28,342 nt of DNA, taken from positions 1 through 28,342 of the IMG/VR virus record IMGVR_UViG_3300042691_026406; one strand, 5' to 3'. Positions 14,627 through 22,800 of the stretch are shown piece by piece. Made by a program: the position numbers and the translations under genes. Origin of the DNA: a virus. The first letter of the stretch is position 1, and each line of letters begins with the position of its first letter. The notes below the pieces were generated by a model. The model was not told the origin of the DNA. It did not search any database and worked only from the letters and a program-made list of their open reading frames with translations.

Positions 14627-17600
14627 CTAACCAATAAAAAAGAGGCTTGCATCAAAATTGGCTATAAGGCTTTTTGTTTGCCCTGCCTCTTCTATACAAG
14701 GATGCTCAATGGCGCGAATGGTAATCTCTCCTTCTTCCTCCATTGCCACTTCTGTCACGCGAAATACGCGCTTTTGCTGCACTTGCGTGCCGAGTACAAA
14801 CAACACCCCTTTGCCTTTGTAGGCAGACAATGTAGCGGATTGACCGTTGACATAGGCAATGCTTTGTTTGAATGGCTGCTTGCCAGGCTCGTAAATCAAT
14901 GTATCGTAAGTGCCATTAATTGTTTCGCTAGCAAATGGAATGTTAATAGTGCCATCGTCTAGCACTGCTCCCGAGTGAATATCATTCCATTGATTTTCTT
15001 CCATATGCACATACACGTAGGAACCAGGAGCGATTGGCGCTTCAGTTGGAAATGTTTTAAATTCAACCGCACGCCTTGAATGACGACGCTGCTGTACTAA
15101 CAGCATCGCATAGTTAATTGCTTGATTTCTGTTGGTGACGTAATCAGATAGGTCAAAAGTTTGACGAGAAGCCAGTGTCTCCTCCGCGTCCTTAAGCTTA
15201 ATCGTTACGCTTGTGTTACGAGGAAATGGCTCAGCATTAGCCTGGTCGCGATAAACCACTGTCGCAATAAGATCCTGAGTGCTTTCGCCGTAATCAAGAA
15301 ATTCTTCTTTGTAACTATCTTCAAGAATATTCCCCTGATTAAACAATGCAGAAATAGTTACATTGCGAGTGAAGGTGCCGTCTCCCGTTGTGGGCACGGC
15401 AGGAATTAGGGTTTCTTTGCCGCCAATACGCGCAAGCTCCAATAGGCTATAAGGCGCCACTTCACTCCAGAATGCACGCCACGATCCACGCGCTGCAATT
15501 ACGCCATCCATAAAATAACTCCGCTTCATGCAAAATGCCTTAGATAGCGCAAGCTTTGTAATATCCAAACCATTGGCATTTATTCCATCAACAAAGGCCC
15601 CTATGCCATTCTCTCTATCAAGGACAGTATCGAGGAAAATATCTGAGGCAAAACACGATGGTCCATTTGGTGTAGAGGGGAACGATGGAGGGGAAAGCTC
15701 AATAAGGCGCACCTTCTTTCCTTTGTTAACAAATACACTTAAATTGCGCATGCTTGTTAAGCCTACTCCGCTGTACGCATTCAATCCAATTGTCGCAATG
15801 TTTTTATATAAATCAGTGAACGAGGATAGATTTTCAAACTGCTGCTCTGACACTGCTGTAATGGCGAACTCTGGTCCATTGTCAAAAGAATACTGAATAG
15901 AAGTGTCGGCGTGAGCAGAAAAAATCATCCATTCGTCAACGCGAAAAGGCGATTTGTTCTTTGGTGGGACATTGTTGATGCCAGGCGCTCTGACATTTCC
16001 TTGATAAAAGAAAATATTGTCTATATTTTGAACAGGACCGCGTGCTACTAAGTAGACAAAATTAAGGGCAGCGCCTGCTTTTTTGGATTCAGAAGGGGCG
16101 TCAAACACCGGCTCAAATCGAAATTGCCATTTCTTTTGGCCAACATCATCAGGACTTCTAAAAATCAAAGGAATAAACGCATCCTTATCGTAGGTTTTTC
16201 TCACGCAAAAAATTACATTAGGACTTTTCCAGACAGTATCACTTGGCCGCTTGTAATACACCCTAAACATGGCAGTCCGAGGTTTGCAACCGTTATCGGC
16301 GTCTGAATATTTTTTTGCTTCCACTTCACCATATTTACTGGCTCGTCCTTGAATTCGCATGAACACTTTGGCCTTTAATGAAAAATGAACGAGGTTAACA
16401 GGAGAAAGCGTCTCGTATTCTGCCTCGTGCAAGCGCACCAAGCATTTTGTGCCAAGATGATCATTGAAGCTATCTGGATTACTAAGCTGTGCCTTTACGC
16501 TCTCAAGTTCAGCTCGTGCGTTTGCGATTAATTGATTAAGCCGAGCTTTTTCCGCATTAAATTTATCGTAATCAATCCCGCCAAGTTGCAGAAGTAAATT
16601 TTCAATTTTGGCATAAATATTCTTCAGTTTCCTTAAAGCTTCCCGCTCCTTTCGTGCCATCTTTTCCGTCCTGCCAAGACCAATGGATGCAAAAAGAGGA
16701 TCAACTTGGGAGAAAATTTTATTGTATTCAGGAAGTAAGACTCCGTTTACTGTAAACTCACTCCTAAATTCACTTTTCAACTCTGCCGTTAAGCCATTTG
16801 CGCCATCCACTTGAGAATCAATGAACCCATTTGCAAATCCCGTCTCTCTCAGTGCGGTAGCTAATTTTGAACGCAAACTTTTTAGCTCTTTCTGGTATTG
16901 ACTTATGACATTTTTTGTATCCTTAAGATTGCTTTCGCGTTCCGGCGTAGAGCCTAGTCTTTCAATATTTCCATTAATCCTCTCTTTTTGATCTCTAGCG
17001 TCTTCCAAGTTGCTTTCGACCGCCTGTATATTGTTTGCGTAATCCAAAACTGTCTGAGAAAATTGCTTGCCGCCGTATTGTTCCTCTGCTTGAAGAACAA
17101 GTTCATCCATTTGACTCCTGTTTCGATTAAAAGAAACAGCAGTTTCATATAATTGCTCTAATTGATCTCGCTTGACTCTAACCCTTTCCAGCAGCCTCAC
17201 CTGCTTCGCGCTCCAGTCTGGAGTGATAAAATAGCTAGATTCGGACAAGTGGCTAAGTTGGTATTCATAACTGTTAGGAATGTTTACATTTAAAAGATCT
17301 TCAAGCTCCTTCTCCCTTGCTTCTAGCTCTATTACTTGCTCTGCAATATCTTCCGTCTCGTAATCCCCAAACGGTCCCATTCCTGCTTCAACGCATTGAA
17401 TGGTTGCGGTGATATTGGTTTTTGAGATGTCTGTATCACCACTAATATTGGTAATTTCAAATTTTGCGCTCCCAAGTTTATACAACGCTCCTAGCTCTAA
17501 AGATTCAACCGATGATTCCCTAATGTCATCCGCAAAATTGTTGGCTACGCCTTCGTTCCTGGTTTCTTTCGCCTTCGCAATGGTAATCGTCAGAGTAGCA

Positions 17601-18526
17601 CCAACGGGAATAAGCCGTCTCCCTCCAGTGGCATAAGAATCAGGCCAGTAAGTGGTGCGATCAGTCCCACCAGCAGTGATGCGTACGGGTGCTTTTTGAT
17701 TCTCGCCTTTTTCATTGCGAGCAATTACATTCATGAAAATAGGAATGGGAGCTGTAATTCCAAATTCCCTGGATGACGATGGGGAAAAGGCTTGACTAAA
17801 TCCTTGAGAGCGAGTGGTGGCATCAATCAATGGATCGTAAACAGTGCGAGAACTTGCTACACCAGCAAGCCGTGGATCTTGGCCGCTTCCTCTCTTTTTG
17901 TCACTAATTAAAATTGGCCCGGAATTCCTAAAGTATTGCCATGTTGCAGCGCGACTACTTGTAGTTGATCCGCCTTGGAAAAGCTTGATTAAGGTTTGTC
18001 CAACAGCGGTGAGATTGTAATCAATATCAACAATTTCCCCAGCGCCGATAGCCGCCATCATTTGAATGTACTGAGCATTGCCAAAACTATAAACAGCGGA
18101 CCACAACAAAGAAGTGCCAGCCCTTACCCCACCATCGGGATTAGCAAGTGCATCATTAACACTTGTTTTTTCTGTACCTCGTTGGCAGTAAACCAAGTTA
18201 ACTGTTTCGCCATACTGGGCAAGATTTTGCAAAGAATCAAAGCCATAGCGTGGCGCAAACCGCTTATCGCGAGCACGTCTACCGCCGCCGTCCTGATCTG
18301 GCGCTTCAGGGCGAGGAGCAAGCAATGCTGCTGCCACTTGGGCGACAGTGCCAACAATGGAAAGAATGAGGGCAATAGTACTTACCGGCTCATTGCGAAT
18401 GTCCAGTATTGTCCCTGTCTTCGGATCCTTGTATTCACGCTGTGCCTTCCTGAAAATAAAGTACTCCTCTTCCGAGATACCGAGCGCTTCAATCAACGCA
18501 TGTTCGTAAGGAAGAAGATTTCGCAT
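14627..18526 (-). CDS. Tail tip protein: lambda gpI-like N-terminal region fused to a J-like hub
   Basis: 1299 residues. Residues ~48-72 are a hydrophobic segment (TIALILSIVGTVAQVAAALL), followed by 'APRPEAP', a Gly/Arg/Asp-rich linker and 'GFDSLQNLAQYGETVNLVYC'. This order matches the C-terminal half of lambda gpI as I remember it (hydrophobic 'GGVAQMLAP', then 'SSLDNMVAQGNVLPVLYG'). The rest is J-like: 'GSWRAFWSEVAPYSLLELARIGGKE' and 'IPAVP' near residues ~1010-1045, and 'NRNQAINYAMLLVQQRRHSRRAVEF' near 1155-1180, typical of the hub domains of phage tip proteins. Residues ~390-685 are a long charged helical, coiled-coil-like insertion. The protein stops after the hub; lambda J's fibronectin-type C-terminal part is missing, and separate fibre genes follow. 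Confidence 0.82.
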   Translation of the reverse strand: MRNLLPYEHALIEALGISEEEYFIFRKAQREYKDPKTGTILDIRNEPVSTIALILSIVGTVAQVAAALLAPRPEAPDQDGGGRRARDKRFAPRYGFDSLQNLAQYGETVNLVYCQRGTEKTSVNDALANPDGGVRAGTSLLWSAVYSFGNAQYIQMMAAIGAGEIVDIDYNLTAVGQTLIKLFQGGSTTSSRAATWQYFRNSGPILISDKKRGSGQDPRLAGVASSRTVYDPLIDATTRSQGFSQAFSPSSSREFGITAPIPIFMNVIARNEKGENQKAPVRITAGGTDRTTYWPDSYATGGRRLIPVGATLTITIAKAKETRNEGVANNFADDIRESSVESLELGALYKLGSAKFEITNISGDTDISKTNITATIQCVEAGMGPFGDYETEDIAEQVIELEAREKELEDLLNVNIPNSYEYQLSHLSESSYFITPDWSAKQVRLLERVRVKRDQLEQLYETAVSFNRNRSQMDELVLQAEEQYGGKQFSQTVLDYANNIQAVESNLEDARDQKERINGNIERLGSTPERESNLKDTKNVISQYQKELKSLRSKLATALRETGFANGFIDSQVDGANGLTAELKSEFRSEFTVNGVLLPEYNKIFSQVDPLFASIGLGRTEKMARKEREALRKLKNIYAKIENLLLQLGGIDYDKFNAEKARLNQLIANARAELESVKAQLSNPDSFNDHLGTKCLVRLHEAEYETLSPVNLVHFSLKAKVFMRIQGRASKYGEVEAKKYSDADNGCKPRTAMFRVYYKRPSDTVWKSPNVIFCVRKTYDKDAFIPLIFRSPDDVGQKKWQFRFEPVFDAPSESKKAGAALNFVYLVARGPVQNIDNIFFYQGNVRAPGINNVPPKNKSPFRVDEWMIFSAHADTSIQYSFDNGPEFAITAVSEQQFENLSSFTDLYKNIATIGLNAYSGVGLTSMRNLSVFVNKGKKVRLIELSPPSFPSTPNGPSCFASDIFLDTVLDRENGIGAFVDGINANGLDITKLALSKAFCMKRSYFMDGVIAARGSWRAFWSEVAPYSLLELARIGGKETLIPAVPTTGDGTFTRNVTISALFNQGNILEDSYKEEFLDYGESTQDLIATVVYRDQANAEPFPRNTSVTIKLKDAEETLASRQTFDLSDYVTNRNQAINYAMLLVQQRRHSRRAVEFKTFPTEAPIAPGSYVYVHMEENQWNDIHSGAVLDDGTINIPFASETINGTYDTLIYEPGKQPFKQSIAYVNGQSATLSAYKGKGVLFVLGTQVQQKRVFRVTEVAMEEEGEITIRAIEHPCIEEAGQTKSLIANFDASLFFIG

Positions 18527-18554
18527 GGTGGACTACAGGCTTTATTTAGTTTAC

Positions 18555-18941
18555 TCAGTCTTTGTCAATAGGAGTCCAGAATTTCGCCTCTACCCCCATG
18601 GGAACCCAAAATGATGGACCTTTTTCTGTGATGGTCAAGATACCATCATTAATCACCACACCAAGCCCCAAATTAAAAGCACGCGCTGGCAATAGCACCA
18701 AGTCGCCATTTAGTGGAGAAAGAGTGGGAGCCGCAATTTGCTTGATTTGCCGAAAGATCTTTTTTAATGGCAGCTTGCCATTGTCCATTGCACCATACAC
18801 CCATTCAAATTCTTCATAGTAGTCTCGCATGCCAAGGCGATGGCGCACTTCCGAAAATAAAGCAAAACAATCAATGGTCTTGCAATGCGGGAAGAATTTT
18901 GCAGCGGTCTCGTGGCGAAGGCCAATTAAATCATTGATCAT
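18555..18941 (-). CDS. NlpC/P60-like tail tip protein (lambda gpK C-terminal type)
   Basis: This 128-residue protein lies between the L-like and I/J-like genes, the place of lambda K. 'KTIDCFALFSEVRHRLGMRD' (Cys25) resembles the 'DC-x-x-L-x(3)-Y' active-site helix of phage NlpC/P60 peptidases, and 'NGDLVLLP' (residues 78-85) is the usual strand before the catalytic His. At the expected His position the sequence reads 'FNLGLGVVINDG', so the His seems replaced by Leu91 while Cys25 is kept. The JAMM domain that forms the N-terminal part of lambda gpK is absent. It may be an inactive scaffold in the tip complex. The gene overlaps the L-like gene by four bases (ATGA). Confidence 0.7.
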   Translation of the reverse strand: MINDLIGLRHETAAKFFPHCKTIDCFALFSEVRHRLGMRDYYEEFEWVYGAMDNGKLPLKKIFRQIKQIAAPTLSPLNGDLVLLPARAFNLGLGVVINDGILTITEKGPSFWVPMGVEAKFWTPIDKD

Positions 18942-19441
18942 TGCAAGCTCAAATCAGCATTCAATGGCAATCGTCCAACGTTATCACGAGTGAGGGTGCG
19001 GGCAGGGAAATTAGCATTCACACTATCCATTGCGCTCTTGAAACGCAGTTCAATTGTAGTGTCAGAAAAGCTTGCACCAATGCCGGTATAAAAATCAGTG
19101 TACTGAGCACTGGCGATATAGTCCGATGGAGCATTGCCACTGCTATTTGTTTCAAGCCATATTGTTTTCATTTCCATAGAGGAGAGCCTATTTCCATTTG
19201 CTTCTTCTACGAGCCTCACGCCAAACGTGGTGAATGGAAAGAGTACTTGCAATATATTATTCTCCCCGTTAAGTTGAGCAGTGGCGCCTTGCACTGAAAA
19301 TGGAGCAAAGGCATACAACGGTGAATCAGTGCCTGGAATGGCAATAGAATTTGAAGACGATGCGTTGTAGAAGAAATTTTGAAAGCGCTTTACACTGCCT
19401 CCCTTCGGAGTGATCGCAATAAAATTAGCAATATTGATCAT
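18938..19441 (-). CDS. Lambda gpL-like tail tip protein without cysteines
   Basis: This 167-residue protein sits in the L position of the tail module. 'YAFAPFSVQGATAQLNGEN' and 'IELRFKSAMDSVNANFPARTL' correspond in order to the 'YPYPIQGSGFELNG' and 'FPGRIML' parts of lambda gpL as I recall them. The protein stops just after this point and contains no Cys at all, so the C-terminal iron-sulphur domain of lambda gpL is missing. It probably forms the beta-barrel ring between the M-like protein and the tip. Start and stop both overlap neighbours by four bases (ATGA), so it is translationally coupled with M and K. Confidence 0.68.
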   Translation of the reverse strand: MINIANFIAITPKGGSVKRFQNFFYNASSSNSIAIPGTDSPLYAFAPFSVQGATAQLNGENNILQVLFPFTTFGVRLVEEANGNRLSSMEMKTIWLETNSSGNAPSDYIASAQYTDFYTGIGASFSDTTIELRFKSAMDSVNANFPARTLTRDNVGRLPLNADLSLQ

Positions 19442-19851
19442 GGCGTGTAACGCAACTCCCCAATGAGACTAACTTGCACTGTACTATAAGACGTGGAAAC
19501 GCTTTCAATCTGCGGAGGTTCTGCGTAGTACCAAATGATACTACCCATGCGATTGGCGCGAGAAATAAAGCTTTGGCTGGTGTCCGCCGCATATTTTGCG
19601 CCATAGCCGCTAAAGATGGCGTCTGGAATGGAAAAGCCTTTCATGCTTTGATTGTCATGATAGTGGTCCCAAATAATGGATAGCGCTTGCTCGTTAATAT
19701 TTTCAAATGCGAGGGACAATTGATAGCCAAAGCGTTGATTGCCAAAGTTGCGACGAACAATGGCACCATTGAGCGCACGATATTCTTTAATGGGAGCTTG
19801 TCCCATGGAAAGAGAACGTTGTGTGGGACGTAGTTCAGGAAAAGCTGCCAT
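19438..19851 (-). CDS. Lambda gpM-like minor tail (distal ring) protein
   Basis: This 137-residue protein directly follows the tape measure gene, the place of lambda M. Its layout fits the family: 'NGAIVRRNFGNQRFGYQLSL' (repeated Arg/Gly-rich entry strand), a helix 'INEQALSIIWDHYHDNQS' corresponding to the family's spacer helix, 'MKGFSIPDAIFSG', and a final strand 'STVQVSLIGELRYTP'. Such proteins form the first distal ring under the tail tube and bind the tape measure C-terminus. The start codon overlaps the tape measure stop by one base (TAATG) and the end overlaps the L-like gene (ATGA). Confidence 0.72.
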   Translation of the reverse strand: MAAFPELRPTQRSLSMGQAPIKEYRALNGAIVRRNFGNQRFGYQLSLAFENINEQALSIIWDHYHDNQSMKGFSIPDAIFSGYGAKYAADTSQSFISRANRMGSIIWYYAEPPQIESVSTSYSTVQVSLIGELRYTP

Positions 19852-22800
19852 TAGCTCATGCCAAGTTGACGACGAGTGGAAGGAGAATTACGAAGCTTGC
19901 TTAATGCTAACTGACTTCCTTGAGCGGCCCCGTCACGAGCAGCCATTTTGCGGGTTTCAGCCATTGCAGCTTCAAGCTGAGCACGATCTACGTATTCCAC
20001 TCCATTAATAGTGGTGCTTTGGAAGTTCATGGACAGAATTGGAGAAGCGGCTTGTTGTTTGGCTTTGCCGCCGAGAAGATCACGAGAAGATCCGCTGCCG
20101 AGCTGTACGGGAATGGAACGGCCATCAGGGAGGGGAACAACTGCTTCGTTGTACTTACCTTCTCCTACAAGACCGAGAGTGGGGCCACTGACTGTGCCAC
20201 CATTGGCAAAGGCACGGAATCCACCAAAAGCAATGCCACCATTTGCAAATGCCATGCCGGCCGGCATTTGAGAAACTGGCATATCTACGCCTTGAACGAT
20301 GCTGCTTGCTCCTGCCCCTCCGCCAAATAGGCCTCCAAAGCTTCCAAGCAAACTGCCAGCCATAGAAGCAATCATGCCAATGCCACCAAGCACGTTAGAC
20401 GTGCCCCCTTCCTTAATCTGACCAATACCAGAAGCAATGCCCATAATGGCTCCAGCAGCAATACCAATGCCTTGAACAGTCTTGCCAAGCGCTTCCTTGA
20501 ACTTAGATCCTTCTTTGCCATTTTCTCCGGCCTCTTCACCGGCCGCGCCAACAGCTTGGCTAATTCCCGAAAGAGAAGAATTAACGGTTTCGGCGTTTTG
20601 TTTAATGCCAGAAGAATACTGGGTCATATTTGCGAGCAGGCCGCTAAGGCTATCGCTTGCAGTCGCGATTTCTCCAAAAGATTGCGAAATTTTGCTGATG
20701 TCAAACGCCGCCCCTGGAAGCATCGCTCCTTCAAACTGCCCTTCAACGCCCGGCTGGATGCGAGGCTGTTCCATGAGCCTTTCAAGCTGTTCTTGCAACA
20801 GTCCTGGCTGTGTATACTGCGGAGAACGATAAAATTGCTCACCTACAGGAGCCGGCATGCCAAATCGTTTCATAGCATCTTGCGCATAACGATGGCCAGA
20901 AGCCGCCTCTTGTGAAAGCGTCTCCTGAAAAACTCCTTTGAATTTGCTGACAATAGGAGTGAGATCGCTAATGGCCTTCTGGAAAGAGGGCATAGCAGAT
21001 GGATCCCTGTTATTTCCAGTGAATTGCCGCAATTCAGCAAAACTTTGGTCCATCGCCTTGCTAAGTACTTCTTTAATGCCAGTGCCAAGAATTTTTGCCT
21101 GCTGGGGAGAAAGATAGTCTGAAAAATCAAGCATGCTGCCAAGCCTTTCGCCTCTGCCAACAGCAAGTCCACCCGCGCCTCTGACAGTGTCGGAAATACT
21201 TCCGTACATACTCTGAGCAACTCCTACCAATGAAGCCGCTGGTATTGACGAAGGCTTGCTTCGCTTATTGGTTCGCATTTGATTCTCGGTTTCCTTCCAT
21301 TGCGCTTCCAGCGGATTCCAATTCAAGACGGCGTCTTGCATTTTTTGCACTCGTTGAAGCACTTGTTGATTCCTCTGCGGATCAGGTTTGAATGTTTGCT
21401 GGATTTGTTTCTTAGTGGCACCATAGACGCCTTCCATCGCCCCCTGTATTTGTTGCCATATCATGCGGAGCGGACGTGCGGCTTGTTGCTGCATGCGCTG
21501 AATTGGCAATGGAAGAAGACCGGCAACATCTTCGTACCCACGTTCTTGCGTAAGTTGAGCGGCGAGGTCATTCCCTACTCCCATGCCAGTGGTCGAAGGA
21601 ATTGCTGTTGATCCAATCGCCTGAGTCAGGGAACGGATGGCGCTTGTATTGTCAATCACAGCGCTTGTGTTTGCTTCTACTGGCGCAACAAGTTTTTCTT
21701 CGGGAGCCTGCTCTGCTGCCGTTTCCGGGAAGAACATTTTCAAGAAATTGCCAGCAGCCATTTCCTTGAAGAACTTCTCCACAGGCGCCATGGCAAAATC
21801 AAGGAAGATTGTCAGCACTCTATCTTTAAGGCCTTGCTGGAACTTCTTGAGCGATTCCACTGCGTCTTCGCCGCTAATGACTTCCTTGAGGAAGCCCTTG
21901 TAATCGGAAGACGTTTCTGTGACAAAGCTGTCAATGGTTTCGCGAACGGCTTTAATGTTGTCGCGGACTTTTTCAAGATCGTAAATTTGATTTAATTGCT
22001 CTTGCGTGGCGTTTTTATTTTCCTGAGCGATCCTGAGCCTGTTTTGCTCTTCCTTGCTAATCGTTCGTAACAGGGCAATTTCATCTTGAAGCCCCTTAAT
22101 ATTTTCCGCTATTCTTTCTGCCTGTTCTTTCCTGATACGCTCTATCTCTTCTCGCTCTTTCCGTGCTTGCTGCTCGGCAGCCCCTTGCTGCTCAATAATT
22201 GCTTTTTCAATATCCCTCTCCAAGTTAGCCCTGGCAGCTTTTAGGTCATTTGTTTGCTCGTCAAATGCCAAAGCGGTTGCAGCCTTGTCCTTAGAACTTG
22301 CAATAATTTTCTCTCGTACCGCTTCTCTAGCTGTAATTGTTTGATCAATGGCATCAATTTGATACTTAATGTCCAGCAACTTGGCGGCAGACTTCACCAT
22401 TCGCTCGGCCTGCTCTGGATTGATCGCAGAGGCAGCGCGGTTAAGCTCTCTTGCTAGTGCAACCTCCAATTTGGATCGGCGCTCATCTAGTTTGCGCTTG
22501 ATATCCCCTCCAATTAAATCATCAACGGAGAGCTGGCGACCCTCACCTGTCTTGTTTTTCCCTTCCTTTTCTTGAAGATCAATGGGGGTAATAGTGGCGG
22601 CTGCAGTTTGCCCTGGTGCTTCAAGCGCACGGTTAATTTCTGGAAGTTTTTCAAGAGCCTGCTGGCGAATACCTTCAGCTCGCGTCATGCTAATTGCACG
22701 CTGACCAGCTCTGCCAATGATGGGAAGGCCAGCTTCGCGTGCCATTCGCTCCTGCTCTGGAGTGGGCCGCGTGATTCTCATGGCCCCGCCAGCAGCACGT

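Noticed and set aside
14613-14636. Inverted repeat TATTGGTT/AACCAATA after the tip protein gene as a terminator
   Set aside because: No T-tract follows on the minus strand; the T-run lies before the stem and belongs to codons. On the plus strand the stem is followed by A, not T.
18540-18568. Promoter with perfect TTGACA before the tip protein gene
   Set aside because: TTGACA lies in the codons of the K-like gene, and no good -10 box stands at 16-18 bases (only AATAAA or ATAAAG). It is probably chance.
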